Assembly: GCF_016107555.1 (NCBI RefSeq) | Contig: NZ_JABASU010000019.1 | Coordinates: forward strand, 1 to 60,501 | From: Psychrobacter celer | GTDB taxonomy: Bacteria; Pseudomonadota; Gammaproteobacteria; Pseudomonadales; Moraxellaceae | Direction of reading: 5' to 3' | DNA length: 60,501 bases | Part shown: positions 16,989 through 26,531 of the stretch, one piece after another | How positions within the stretch are numbered: the first letter of the stretch is position 1 | Layout of the letters: each line of letters opens with the position of its first letter | Program-made: the position numbers and the translations under genes | The notes under the pieces: model-generated | What the model was told of the DNA's origin: nothing | The model's database searches: none | The model's input: only the letters and a program-made list of their open reading frames with translations

Positions 16989-19829
16989 TTACGCAGCGTT
17001 TTTACTATCAGCCGCTAGCTGACGCAATACATAGTGCAGTACGCCGCCATGACGCACGTATTCGCGCTCTTTTGGTGTCTGTAGACCGACATTGACCTCA
17101 AAGGTTTCAGTCGAGCCATCGGCGCGGGTGGCAGTGACTTGAGCGGTTTTGCTCTCGCCATTGTTTAGGCCAGTGATGCTGAGCACTTCTGAGCCATCGA
17201 GCTTGTAGGTTTGAGCGTCTTCGCCATCTTTGAAAGTCAATGGCAGCACGCCCATACCGACGAGGTTTGAGCGGTGAATACGCTCAAACGAAGTGGTGAG
17301 TACCGCTTTTACACCAAGCAAAATCGTACCCTTCGCTGCCCAGTCACGGCTAGAGCCTGAGCCATACTCCGCCCCGCCGAGGACGACGAGTGGACGTTTA
17401 TCTTCTTTATACTTCATCGCTGCATCATAGATGGCCATTTCTTCGCCATCTTGTAGCGTCGACTTGTCATCTTTGAAGTAATAGGTATAACCGCCTTCTT
17501 TGCCGCCCATCATTTGGTTTTTGATACGGATATTGGCAAAGGTACCACGAGTCATGACTGCATCATTACCACGGCGTGAGCCATAACTGTTGAAGTCCGC
17601 TTCCATGACGCCGCGCTCTTGCAGGTACTTACCTGCTGGCGAGTTTGGATCAATATTGCCCGCAGGTGAGATATGGTCGGTGGTGATTGAGTCACCGAAT
17701 AGACCTAAGATACGCGCACCTTCGATATCAGGGATACCCTCTGGCTCCATGGTCATACCATCGAAGAACGGTGGATTTTTGATGTACGTTGAGCCTTCAT
17801 CCCATGGATATAGCTGACTATCGGCTGAGCTAATCGCGTTCCACTCTTTACTACCGTCGAACACTTCACCATAGTTTTTACGGAACATATCAGCATCGAT
17901 GTTATTGGCAATCAGCTCGTTGATCTCATCTGACGTTGGCCAAATGTCTTTTAAGTACACATCGTTGCCGTCTTGATCTTGACCGAGTGGGTGGGCAGTC
18001 AAGTCAATATCGACTGTTCCTGCTAAGGCATAAGCGACAACCAATGGCGGCGATGCTAGGTAGCTGGCCTTGACGTGTGAGTGAATACGACCTTCAAAGT
18101 TACGGTTACCAGAGAGCACCGCTGAGGCGACTAAATCGTTCTCTTCGATGCCTTTTTCGATCACATCAGGAAGCGGACCGGAATTACCGATACACGTGGT
18201 ACAACCGTAACCGACCAAATAAAAACCTGTTTTTTCGAGCTCATCCATCAGTTTGGTTTTTTCTAGGTAATCAGTTACGACTTTTGAGCCAGGTGCCAAT
18301 GAGGTCTTAACCCAAGGCTTGGCTTTGAGGCCTTTGGCAGCGGCCTTTTTGGCGACCAATCCAGCACCAATCATAACGGCTGGATTTGAGGTGTTGGTAC
18401 AAGAGGTAATAGCGGCAATCACGACTGAACCATCGCGCAGCTTATGCTCTTTGTCGTCAATATTAACGCTTGAGAACACGTTATTGGCTGGCTGGTAGCC
18501 TTTGCTATCGTCAGTTTCGGTATCAACGTCGATGTTGGGTTCAGCTGCCAAGTGTTCCGCTTGCTCTTGCTCGCCGCCTTCTTGGTCAAAGCGTACTTTG
18601 CCTTCGACTTCTGCCTTGCGGTCCTTGGTCATTTTTTCTAGCGTTTCGCCGAATTTTTCGTGCATATCAGATAAGTTGATACGCTGCTGCGGCAGATTAG
18701 GGCCTGCCAGTGCTGGCTGGACAGAAGACAGATCAAGCTCTAGCTTACTTGAGTAAGTCGCCGCTGGCGTATCGGCATCATGCCATAAGCCCTGTGCCTT
18801 GGCATATTTTTCGACCAGCTCAATTTGCGCTTCGTCACGGCCTGATAGACGCAGATAGTCAATCGCCATTTGATCAATCGGGAAGATACCACAAGTCGCG
18901 CCGTATTCTGGCGACATATTGGCAATCGTCGCCCGATCCGCTAATGGCATTTGATGCAAGCCTTCACCGTAAAATTCGACAAACTTACCGACCACGCCAT
19001 GTGCTCGTAGCATCTCGACCACACGCAATACCAAATCCGTCGCGGTGACGCCTTCACTGAGTTTGCCTGTCAGCTCAAAGCCAACCACTTGCGGGATGAG
19101 CATCGAAGACGGCTGACCGAGCATCGCCGCTTCAGCTTCGATACCGCCAACGCCCCAACCAAGCACACCGATACCATTAATCATCGTCGTGTGACTGTCG
19201 GTACCAAATACCGTATCTGGATACGCCATCAGCTCGCCATCAACATCCGCTGCCATCACGACGCGCGCAAGATACTCAAGGTTGACTTGGTGCACGATAC
19301 CCGTCGCTGGCGGGACAACGACAAAGTTCTCAAAGGCATTTCGGCCCCAATGGAGAAACTCATAACGCTCATTATTACGCTTAAACTCAATCTTTTCGTT
19401 GAGATCCAGCGCATCCTCACGGCCATAAGCATCCACTTGTACCGAGTGGTCAACGACCAGCTCACTGGGGATAAAGGGGTTGATTTGCTCAGCACGACCG
19501 CCCAGCTCTACTACCGCATCGCGCATCGCTGCTAAATCAACGACTGATGGCACGCCGGTGAAATCTTGCAGCACCACGCGTGCTGGCATGAAGGCAATCT
19601 CTTTGGACGCCTCAGCGCCAGCGTCCCAGTTGGCCACTGCTTCGATGTGGTTTTTGCCGACAGACTGACCATCATCTTCGTTACGCAATAGGTTTTCTAG
19701 TACGACTTTCATACAGTATGGTAGCGTATTGATATTGTCGTAAGTCTCGGCAAGTTTGGGCAGGCTATAATAGGCATGCTCCTTGCCATCGACCGAAATG
19801 GTGTCTTTTACATTAAAGATATCACTCAT
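16989..19829 (-). CDS. acnA: Aconitate hydratase A
   Basis: [4Fe-4S] enzyme isomerising citrate to isocitrate in the TCA cycle. 946 residues from ATG 19829, which has GGAAG upstream; a longer frame to 19889 adds an unrelated 20 residues. Iron-sulfur ligand cysteines are in TSCTNTSNP and GYGCTTCIGNSGPL. The substrate motifs FGTDSHTTMINGIGVLGWGVGGIEAEAAMLG and the swivel-domain YGSGSSRDWAAKG are intact. A 50-residue acidic low-complexity insert lies around residues 405-455 (EGGEQEQAEHLAAE and on to DTETDDSKG). Hairpins lie in the leader. Confidence 0.97.
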   Translation of the reverse strand: MSDIFNVKDTISVDGKEHAYYSLPKLAETYDNINTLPYCMKVVLENLLRNEDDGQSVGKNHIEAVANWDAGAEASKEIAFMPARVVLQDFTGVPSVVDLAAMRDAVVELGGRAEQINPFIPSELVVDHSVQVDAYGREDALDLNEKIEFKRNNERYEFLHWGRNAFENFVVVPPATGIVHQVNLEYLARVVMAADVDGELMAYPDTVFGTDSHTTMINGIGVLGWGVGGIEAEAAMLGQPSSMLIPQVVGFELTGKLSEGVTATDLVLRVVEMLRAHGVVGKFVEFYGEGLHQMPLADRATIANMSPEYGATCGIFPIDQMAIDYLRLSGRDEAQIELVEKYAKAQGLWHDADTPAATYSSKLELDLSSVQPALAGPNLPQQRINLSDMHEKFGETLEKMTKDRKAEVEGKVRFDQEGGEQEQAEHLAAEPNIDVDTETDDSKGYQPANNVFSSVNIDDKEHKLRDGSVVIAAITSCTNTSNPAVMIGAGLVAKKAAAKGLKAKPWVKTSLAPGSKVVTDYLEKTKLMDELEKTGFYLVGYGCTTCIGNSGPLPDVIEKGIEENDLVASAVLSGNRNFEGRIHSHVKASYLASPPLVVAYALAGTVDIDLTAHPLGQDQDGNDVYLKDIWPTSDEINELIANNIDADMFRKNYGEVFDGSKEWNAISSADSQLYPWDEGSTYIKNPPFFDGMTMEPEGIPDIEGARILGLFGDSITTDHISPAGNIDPNSPAGKYLQERGVMEADFNSYGSRRGNDAVMTRGTFANIRIKNQMMGGKEGGYTYYFKDDKSTLQDGEEMAIYDAAMKYKEDKRPLVVLGGAEYGSGSSRDWAAKGTILLGVKAVLTTSFERIHRSNLVGMGVLPLTFKDGEDAQTYKLDGSEVLSITGLNNGESKTAQVTATRADGSTETFEVNVGLQTPKEREYVRHGGVLHYVLRQLAADSKNAA

Positions 19830-19861
19830 GGTAGCTTCCTTATCGTTGTTATAAATCCTAA

Positions 19862-19928
19862 ACATAAATGGCCAATTACAAGTTAGCATTTATGTGGATA
19901 TTGGTGGCTCAATAAATGGTGGTTTATT
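19862..19928 (-). promoter_or_regulatory. Two inverted repeats in the acnA leader
   Basis: A perfect 9-bp inverted repeat ACATAAATG (19862-19870) / CATTTATGT (19887-19895) with a 16-nt loop lies about 33 bp before the acnA ATG. A second, AATAAA-tggtgg-TTTATT, lies at 19911-19928. They could be operators or a leader RNA hairpin controlling acnA; no family is recognised. Confidence 0.3.
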
Positions 19929-20162
19929 AAAGAAATACTGTGTCAAAGTAGGCACTAAAAACATTCATTATTACAAAACCATGTAAGACAAAATCCTAAG
20001 ATATATGTTTTCATCAACCCAAGCTGTATAAGTGCTTGTAAGACCTGACATCAGCTTGCTTTTACCATAACAAATATATAGTGCTTTGTTAACGTCTGGA
20101 CGTAGTCAAATCGTGGCACAATCGTAACTGTAACAATGTGTTAGCGAGTTATTAATGAGAGG
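19929..20162. other. Remainder of the acnA upstream gap
   Basis: AT-rich and gene-free; probably holds the acnA promoter. No clear terminator for the DUF3025 gene is seen. Confidence 0.4.
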
Positions 20163-21254
20163 CTAGCCAAATCCATTTTTATTATTTTTACGGCGACCAC
20201 TACGAAACACAAATGCATCATCATAAAAATGAGAATCTTCATTCTCGGCCCAAAAATGCGGCACACCTAAAATGGGCAATGGCGATAAATGACGCGGTGT
20301 GACTGTGTCCTTTGATAATAATTCATTCATATAATCAGCCAATTTATCATCCAAAAAGGCGATGCGCTGCTGCGTTGACAAGGCAAAGAAATCTTGGTTG
20401 ACGCTGATGACCACACTATGCGCGCACAAGGGCTTACGCGGTGCTATCAACTGCTCAAGGAGGGCATGACCAAAGATATAAACCGCAGCTTTAGCGTCTT
20501 TGCTAGGGTTATCCATTTTATCCCAATATCTTCTTGGTTTGACTAGACTGTTTTGCCAATCAAAGTCGATCAAAGCCTCACCAATGCTAGATTCAGAGGT
20601 CACTAAAATTGCACCGTTCTCATCAAACACAGTGATGGTATCGCGCACCCGCCCTCGACTGGCACCGACCCCTTGCTGCTCAATCTCAAGCATATGATAG
20701 TGGTTTAGCAGGGCTTTGGTCTTAGGAAAAGTCAGCCAAATACTGCCGTTAAATAAGTCGTGTAAGTTATCACGCGTCGGGATATTGCCCGTACTGCCGA
20801 TGAAGCTCTCGTAAGCCTCGCCCTCTGGCAACGCGTCTTGCGAGACAAACTGTAAAGTCTGCACCTTATGGTTATATGCAGGCTTGGTGTGCGGTAGTTG
20901 CTGCTGCACGTCAGCTGCCTGCTGATGCAATGCGGTATTTAATACTTTCGCGATGATGTCTGGCGTGTCTTGGGTGCGGCTGATATCAAGGACTTGAGTC
21001 TCAGGAGCAGAGCTTTGAGTATCAGCGCGCTCCATGCTCCAGTTACTCGCCGCACTAAGCCGAGTGATGGCTTGACTAATGGCATCTAACTGCTGCACAT
21101 GCCCAAGCCACGGCGCACGCCAGTCAATCTGGGCAAAGCTATCATCAAGTCTACTTGCCGCTACGGCTGACGCCTGTATAGACGAATCGTTTGGCAAAGG
21201 CTTGTCAAAACGCGCATCTAAACGATGCAAAGGAGGCAGGTTACTGGCAGTCAT
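20163..21254 (-). CDS. DUF3025 domain-containing protein
   Basis: 363 residues, cytoplasmic, no signal or membrane segment. The segments DNLHDLFNGSIWLTFPKTKALLN and RGRVRDTITVFDENGAILV, with a downstream WDKMDNP, FGHALLEQL and PILGVPHFWAENE, match my recollection of the DUF3025 family, whose function is unknown. The first about 130 residues are less conserved and rich in Ala, Gln and Ser. GAGAGA precedes the ATG. The upstream neighbour on the other strand is a MITE-like repeat and a YdjM-type gene. Confidence 0.75.
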   Translation of the reverse strand: MTASNLPPLHRLDARFDKPLPNDSSIQASAVAASRLDDSFAQIDWRAPWLGHVQQLDAISQAITRLSAASNWSMERADTQSSAPETQVLDISRTQDTPDIIAKVLNTALHQQAADVQQQLPHTKPAYNHKVQTLQFVSQDALPEGEAYESFIGSTGNIPTRDNLHDLFNGSIWLTFPKTKALLNHYHMLEIEQQGVGASRGRVRDTITVFDENGAILVTSESSIGEALIDFDWQNSLVKPRRYWDKMDNPSKDAKAAVYIFGHALLEQLIAPRKPLCAHSVVISVNQDFFALSTQQRIAFLDDKLADYMNELLSKDTVTPRHLSPLPILGVPHFWAENEDSHFYDDAFVFRSGRRKNNKNGFG

Positions 21255-21353
21255 ATCAAACTATCTCTCATAGGCGATGGGCGGCTTATGGTATCATGGT
21301 GCGCTTTTTTACGGCTAGACGGGCAGCTCGAAACGTTGTGTTCGCGCGCTATT

Positions 21354-21490
21354 TATAGTTAGCTGAATGTAAAACTGTTATGGATTTAAACACGCTACTG
21401 GTATAAATTTTACTTGCGTGCTGCGTTCCCAGAGGCTGCGCAAAATTCATCCCAGTAGCGCTATGACATTTTTAGAGTGTATCGACTATA
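21354..21490 (+). repeat. 137-bp MITE-like palindromic repeat, copy 1
   Basis: Starts TATAGTTAGCTGAATG and ends GTGTATCGACTATA, imperfect terminal inverted repeats of about 30 bp. An inner inverted repeat is also visible (GCTACTGGTATAAATTTTAC against AAAATTCATCCCAGTAGC). It differs from copy 2 at a single base. It ends 13 bp before the ATG of the YdjM-like gene. Confidence 0.85.
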
Positions 21491-21503
21491 TTGATGAGTT
21501 TTT

Positions 21504-22220
21504 ATGGCAAATTTTAATACCCACTTAAATGTCGCTTTTATGGTCAGCGGCACCTTGAGTTTGACGGTTTATAAAGCTGGATTGATTGATGATTCAGGGT
21601 TTTTAGTATGCGTGGCGCTTGGCACCATCGGTGGATTGCTACCAGATTTGGATTCAGACAACTCAACACCGATTAAGCTGGGTTTTAATATTACCTCGTT
21701 TGTCTTTGCCTTTGGCTTGGTCATGCATTGGCGTAGTGATTTGAGCTTGCTCGCATTGATCGCATTATGGCTGGCGGGTTATGGTTTTATGCGTTATGTG
21801 ATCTTTCATATCTTTACCACCATGACCGTACATCGCGGCGTTATCCACTCTGTGCCTTATATGGCGATACTTGGACTGGGGTTAACCTGTCTAAGCTATT
21901 ATGGTCTGCATCTACCGCTGACAACCAGTTGGTTTTATGGTCTGTTTTTATTTGGTGGCGCGATGGTGCATTTGGCTCTAGATGAGTTGTATAGCGTCAA
22001 TTTGTCCAATATGAAAATGAAGCGCTCGTCGGGTACGGCGATGAAGTTTTATCAGCATAAAGACAAATGGTGGTATTTGCTGCTATACGTTATTTTGGCG
22101 TTATTGTTATATATAGCGCCGCCGTTTGACACCTTTTGGCAGCAGGTCAGTGATCCTGCAGCTTGGGCAAAGCTTAAGCTCGGTCTATGGCCAGAATTGA
22201 TAAAAGGCTGGCTAAGTTAA
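21504..22220 (+). CDS. YdjM-like inner-membrane metal-dependent hydrolase (DUF457)
   Basis: 238 residues with about six hydrophobic segments. Metal-binding-type motifs of the DUF457/YdjM family are visible: NFNTHLNVAF near the N-terminus, GLLPDLDSDNS, TVHRGVIHSVPY and HLALDELYS, with His and Asp placed as in the family. YdjM in E. coli is a LexA-regulated putative hydrolase of unknown substrate; no LexA box is recognised here. A MITE copy lies immediately upstream, leaving only 13 bp (with GATGAG) before the start, so the promoter may be in the repeat. Confidence 0.82.
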   Translation: MANFNTHLNVAFMVSGTLSLTVYKAGLIDDSGFLVCVALGTIGGLLPDLDSDNSTPIKLGFNITSFVFAFGLVMHWRSDLSLLALIALWLAGYGFMRYVIFHIFTTMTVHRGVIHSVPYMAILGLGLTCLSYYGLHLPLTTSWFYGLFLFGGAMVHLALDELYSVNLSNMKMKRSSGTAMKFYQHKDKWWYLLLYVILALLLYIAPPFDTFWQQVSDPAAWAKLKLGLWPELIKGWLS

Positions 22221-22264
22221 GGCTGCCTCTACCAGCAAAAAATGATAAATAATGAGAGTACACT

Positions 22265-22822
22265 ATGTCGACTTCTGCCGCCCTCCAAACCTGCCCTTGC
22301 CAAATCAACCCCGCGTCAGAAACCACCACCGCGCCCCTACTTTATAAAGACTGCTGTCAGCCTTATCATGACAGCGTTTTAAATAAAGAAGCGGATAAAA
22401 CTGACGGCGTACAGGCAGAAACGGCGGAGCGTCTGATGCGCACGCGTTATAGCGCTTTTGTGCTTATCAAGCCAGAATACATCGTCAAAACCACACTACC
22501 CGCGCAGCAAAGCTTACTTGATGTGAAAGCAATTGAGGAATGGGCCACTAAGACCGATTGGGCAGGATTAGAGGTTGTAGAACACAGAGCAAAACTTGGC
22601 AAACGACACGCGCAGGTTGAATTTAAAGCTTATTTTAGAACGCCTAATGGCTTGCAAGCGCATCACGAGTTGTCGGCCTTTGTAAAGGTAGTAAATAAAG
22701 CCCATCATGATGCGCGTTGGTATTTTCTCGATCCGACCGTTCCTATGTCTGTCACACAGAAACAGCCGTGTATTTGTGGCTCGGGTGAGAAGTTTAAGCG
22801 TTGTTGTGGATTATATAGTTAA
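22265..22822 (+). CDS. YchJ-family SEC-C motif protein
   Basis: 185 residues. N-terminal cysteine cluster (CPCQINPA, KDCCQPYH), a central RLMRTRYSAFVLIKPEYIV block and WAGLEVVE, and a C-terminal SEC-C zinc motif CICGSGEKFKRCCG. This layout is the YchJ/UPF0225 family, cytoplasmic proteins of unknown function. It lies 44 bp after the YdjM-like gene and is probably co-transcribed. A hairpin CACTGT/ACAGTG follows the stop, then MITE copy 2. Confidence 0.88.
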   Translation: MSTSAALQTCPCQINPASETTTAPLLYKDCCQPYHDSVLNKEADKTDGVQAETAERLMRTRYSAFVLIKPEYIVKTTLPAQQSLLDVKAIEEWATKTDWAGLEVVEHRAKLGKRHAQVEFKAYFRTPNGLQAHHELSAFVKVVNKAHHDARWYFLDPTVPMSVTQKQPCICGSGEKFKRCCGLYS

Positions 22823-22858
22823 TTCACTGTAAAACCGATACAGTGCCTGCCAGCGCTA

Positions 22859-22995
22859 TATAGTTAGCTGAATGTAAAACTGTTATGGATTTAAACGCGC
22901 TACTGGTATAAATTTTACTTGCGTGCTGCGTTCCCAGAGGCTGCGCAAAATTCATCCCAGTAGCGCTATGACATTTTTAGAGTGTATCGACTATA
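22859..22995 (+). repeat. 137-bp MITE-like repeat, copy 2
   Basis: Same orientation and length as copy 1, one base different (aaacGcgct instead of aaacAcgct). Its right terminal CTATA overlaps the stop codon of the leftward amidotransferase gene (22991-22993). Confidence 0.85.
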
Positions 22996-23899
22996 CACTG
23001 GCCCCAACCGCCCGTGCCACCGCAATCCCTTCATCAATGGTCAAAAACTTACGCTGGCTTGGGCTGTCTTTATAAATAATCTCACCCTCAGAGAATATCA
23101 GACATTCATTGACCGCCAACTGTTGCCAGTTTTCATTTTCAGTCAATGGTACGGTCACCAAAATCGTCACCTTATCGGTATCGGTGGTGACATCGCTAAA
23201 GTTAATCGCCAAGTCATCGTCCGCCAGTTTCGCTTCGCCAAATGGCGCTTGACGGGTGAGATAAAACAATAAGCTACCGGCATACGCCAATTGCCAGCGG
23301 CCGTTGGAGATTAGACAATTAAACAAACCGTTGGCCGACAAATAACGGCACTGCGTGGTCAAAAAGTTAAACAGCGTCTGGTCGTCAGGACGGGTTTTAA
23401 AAGTGCTTTTTAAGCGATTGACCAAATAGCAGAATGCCATTTCTGAGTCGGTGCTGCCGACAGGCTGACAATGCGCGGCATTGCCGTTGTCTTGTAGGCG
23501 CTGACAGCGCTTGATAAATTCGCCATTCATCTGCCCGTTGTGAGCAAACACCCACTGCTCGCCCCAGACTTCGCGGACGAAAGGATGGGTATTTGCCAGA
23601 CAGTTTTGTCCCTGCGTGGCTTTACGAATGTGGGCGATGACATTCATGGCCTTAATCGGATAGTTATTGACCAAATCAGCCACTGGCGACAGATGGCTTG
23701 GGCGGTTGTCATGAAACAGACGTAGCCCTGTTGAGTCGTTTGCCGTCTCGCCATTATTGGTGCAGTCGCTACGCTCAAAAAAAGCAATACCAAAACCGTC
23801 CTCATGACTGTCCGTCATACCGCCGCGACGACGAAACCCTGCAAAGCTAAACCCAATATCGGTTGGGGTATTACAGTTCATTCCTAAGAGCTGGCACAT
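22991..23899 (-). CDS. Class II glutamine amidotransferase (YafJ-like)
   Basis: 302 residues. Met1 is followed by Cys2 (MCQLLGMNCNTP), the N-terminal nucleophile of class II glutamine amidotransferases after Met removal. GGMTDSHEDGFGIAFFE, HIRKATQGQNCLANTHPFVRE and WVFAHNGQMNGEF are the other glutaminase-site blocks. It is a stand-alone domain as in E. coli YafJ, physiological acceptor unknown. The TAG stop lies within the end of MITE copy 2, so the ancestral C-terminus may have been longer or different. Start directly adjoins the stop of the upstream gene. Confidence 0.88.
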   Translation of the reverse strand: MCQLLGMNCNTPTDIGFSFAGFRRRGGMTDSHEDGFGIAFFERSDCTNNGETANDSTGLRLFHDNRPSHLSPVADLVNNYPIKAMNVIAHIRKATQGQNCLANTHPFVREVWGEQWVFAHNGQMNGEFIKRCQRLQDNGNAAHCQPVGSTDSEMAFCYLVNRLKSTFKTRPDDQTLFNFLTTQCRYLSANGLFNCLISNGRWQLAYAGSLLFYLTRQAPFGEAKLADDDLAINFSDVTTDTDKVTILVTVPLTENENWQQLAVNECLIFSEGEIIYKDSPSQRKFLTIDEGIAVARAVGASV

Positions 23900-24223
23900 T
23901 TATAGATCACCATCATGATTGTCGTTATGGTCGTCGTTTTTGGTAGGATGTACAGTCGCGCTTGCGCCATTTTCTGCCCCTTCATCAAACATCTCATAGG
24001 GCGTCGCGCCTTCGGTATCGATACTGTCCAAGATACGTTTGGCATGCGCCAGCTCGGTATCTTGTATCCACAGCACAATACCTGAATTCATCCCTGGCAT
24101 CGCGCTTAGCGGCTGCAAGGATACAGTGATACCGTTATTACGTAGCAGATTGGCATGCAATTCACCTTGCATATTGGTGTCATAGCGTGCCAGTTTGTGC
24201 CAGTTATCAACTTGATCGGTCAT
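23900..24223 (-). CDS. DUF2007-like small protein
   Basis: 107 residues from ATG 24223, preceded by AGAGGCG; a longer frame to 24250 is possible. The segment WHKLARYDTNMQGELHANLLRNNGI, followed by an IVLWIQDTELAHAKRIL stretch, resembles DUF2007 (putative signal-transducing) domains, in which a short alpha/beta fold reads membrane or transport-protein partners. The C-terminal 25 residues are Asp/Asn/His-rich (NDDHNDNHDGD) and probably disordered. Stop and the next start touch (TAA then ATG), so it is in one operon with the amidotransferase. Confidence 0.6.
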   Translation of the reverse strand: MTDQVDNWHKLARYDTNMQGELHANLLRNNGITVSLQPLSAMPGMNSGIVLWIQDTELAHAKRILDSIDTEGATPYEMFDEGAENGASATVHPTKNDDHNDNHDGDL

Positions 24224-24274
24224 AGAGTCGCCTCTGTGGTTTGGATGCAAAAAATGGTATTGAGCAAAAAAAAC

Positions 24275-25444
24275 TTACGCCAATTGATCGAGCGTATATT
24301 CTTTGATGCTTATGTCACGACGATTACTTAAAGTAGCACGCGCTTGCTCAGCGTGGGTGATATCACTAAATATACCCATGAGTTGATTGTCGCGCTTATC
24401 ATTTGATAATACAAATACCGTCTTTTGTGCTTTTTCGACATGCGCCCAGTGATAAGCGGCCAGACGCTTCATAAGGTCAGGATTTTTCACCATGATATTG
24501 TCGCCCGTCCGACCTTCGGTACGGTTATAATGAATGACATTAAGACGCAAAAGCCAGAAAATCACCGCCGCTTTGGCAAGCATAACAGGTAACGCGCGTT
24601 TTTCATCGCGGTTTAGCGCGCGTTTTGACTCATATCCTTCTAAAAACGCTGCCATCTTACGACGATCAAAATGTACCAGCTCGCCTTGCTCAGCATCACC
24701 CCACGTGGTACAAAAATCATTGATGGTAATGGCGATATCCATCACATAGTGCTCGACACTGACCTCAGTAAAATCTAATAGACCTGTTAGCTTTTCCTGC
24801 CCTTTAGTCAAGTCCCATAGGGTATTGTCAGCGAACATATCGAGATGACACAAGCCTTTTGGTAAGTCGGTCAGGGGTAGATTTGAATAAGCTTGCCAAA
24901 TATCGCGCATGAGCTTGGCTTCATCGCCGGGCATAAACTGCATTTCACGGTCGCGCACCTCGCTCCACGGATAGAGGGGCACGCCGTAGTCTTGTGCCGG
25001 TTTTAGCGCTTGCAAGGTCTCATGCAGCATCGCTAACGCCGCGCCAATCTCATGACACATCGCCGGCGTGGTCTCTTGCGGATGCGCGCCAGACAAGCAC
25101 GGCACCAAGGTGATCGCCTTGTCTTCATAATGAATGACATAGCGTTTTTTCGTATCAGCGTTATCATCAGCACCTAATGCTACCAATGCCAACGGGGCAG
25201 CGACCGGCAGCTTGCCATCTAGTTGATTTAATATCACTGCCATTTTTTCGATGTCTTCTGGCGGGCGCTCTTCAAACAAAGTAAACACATAAGCATGCGC
25301 GCCATCGACATCGTCCGTCGTTTGAATAAACCAGTTAGAGTTTTTGATGCCTTGGGTAATCGGAATCGCGCGGGCAAATGACACGCCAAAACGTTGGCAA
25401 AAGGCGGCAAATTGATCATCAGTTAACTGGGTATAGACGGACAT
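24275..25444 (-). CDS. thrB: Homoserine kinase, APH-fold type (ThrB)
   Basis: ATP-dependent phosphorylation of homoserine in threonine synthesis. 389 residues. The first part VYTQLTDDQFAAF followed by the ITQGIKNSNWFIQT block is the ThrB2-type start. The catalytic loop is CHLDMFADNTLW (H-x-D-x4-N) and the metal Asp lies in GLLDFTEV. The fold is that of choline/aminoglycoside kinases rather than the GHMP fold of E. coli ThrB. A 60-residue C-terminal extension (KRDNQLMGIFSDITHAEQA) is present. The gene ends 50 bp before the DUF2007-like gene and may lead that operon. Confidence 0.85.
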   Translation of the reverse strand: MSVYTQLTDDQFAAFCQRFGVSFARAIPITQGIKNSNWFIQTTDDVDGAHAYVFTLFEERPPEDIEKMAVILNQLDGKLPVAAPLALVALGADDNADTKKRYVIHYEDKAITLVPCLSGAHPQETTPAMCHEIGAALAMLHETLQALKPAQDYGVPLYPWSEVRDREMQFMPGDEAKLMRDIWQAYSNLPLTDLPKGLCHLDMFADNTLWDLTKGQEKLTGLLDFTEVSVEHYVMDIAITINDFCTTWGDAEQGELVHFDRRKMAAFLEGYESKRALNRDEKRALPVMLAKAAVIFWLLRLNVIHYNRTEGRTGDNIMVKNPDLMKRLAAYHWAHVEKAQKTVFVLSNDKRDNQLMGIFSDITHAEQARATLSNRRDISIKEYTLDQLA

Positions 25445-25632
25445 GACATCTCACTTTGGCAATTGGATAAGAAGATAAATAGAATAAATCTGGACGCTAA
25501 TGACAATAATCGTCCCACGCATCAGCAAACCATCATAAATAGCATAATAATCTTGTGAAAACCTGCCTGATATGGCAGCGATTTTGCTAGACTAGCGCTT
25601 ATGGTTGAATTGATTATAAGGTGAAAGACCCT

Positions 25633-26415
25633 ATGTTAGCAAAGCGTATCATTCCTTGTTTGGACGTGGACAATGGCCGCGTGGTCAAAGGCGTACAGTT
25701 TGTCGATATCAAAGACGCTGGCGACCCTGTCGAAGTAGCGCAGCGCTACAACGAACAAGGCGCTGATGAGATTACTTTTTTGGATATTACTGCCACCAGC
25801 GATGAGCGTGATACCACCTATCATACCGTCGAGCGTATGGCGGAGACGGTGTTTGTCCCCTTAACTGTGGGCGGCGGCGTGCGCAAAATTGCTGATATTC
25901 GTAACCTGCTCAATGCTGGCGCGGACAAGGTGGCGATTAATTCAGCCGCGGTTTTTACACCTGAATTCGTCGGTGAAGCTGCGCAGAAATTTGGTAATCA
26001 ATGTATTGTCGTCGCCATCGATGCCAAACGTGTCGCTGACGTAGAGGTGAATGGCGTACTCACCCCACGCTGGGAGATTTTTACCCATGGCGGGCGCAAA
26101 CCGACTGGCATTGATGCCGTCGCTTGGGCAAGCAAAATGAGCGAGCTTGGCGCAGGCGAGCTATTGGTCACGTCGATGGACGGTGACGGCACAAAAAAAG
26201 GCTATGATTTAGCACTAATGAAGCATATTACCGATCAGGTCAACATTCCGGTTATCGCTTCAGGCGGTGTCGGTAATCTACAGCACTTAGTCGATGGCGT
26301 ACTTGAAGGCGGCGTCGATGCGGTGCTGGCGGCCAGTATCTTTCACTTCGGTGAGTATAGCGTACAAGAGGCCAAGCAATACATGGCAGCGCGCGGGATT
26401 GAAATGCGTTTATAA
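25633..26415 (+). CDS. hisF: Imidazole glycerol phosphate synthase cyclase subunit HisF
   Basis: Cyclase half of the HisHF complex, making IGP and AICAR from PRFAR and ammonia. 260 residues, a beta-barrel with catalytic Asp11 in [14 protein letters not shown] and Asp in VVAIDAKRV, and phosphate loops VGGGVRK and ASGGVGN. Start at ATG 25633 with AAGGTGA ten bases upstream; an in-frame GTG at 25621 overlaps that site and is less likely. No other his gene is adjacent. Confidence 0.97.
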   Translation: MLAKRIIPCLDVDNGRVVKGVQFVDIKDAGDPVEVAQRYNEQGADEITFLDITATSDERDTTYHTVERMAETVFVPLTVGGGVRKIADIRNLLNAGADKVAINSAAVFTPEFVGEAAQKFGNQCIVVAIDAKRVADVEVNGVLTPRWEIFTHGGRKPTGIDAVAWASKMSELGAGELLVTSMDGDGTKKGYDLALMKHITDQVNIPVIASGGVGNLQHLVDGVLEGGVDAVLAASIFHFGEYSVQEAKQYMAARGIEMRL

Positions 26416-26531
26416 TAAGCGCTTAAGTCAACCATGAGCGCAAAAAAATGCTATCATAGTCAACAACTTATTTTAGCCTTTTTCATTGTTAAATCACTAT
26501 TTAACAATTAATAAAATCAAAGGATATTTTT

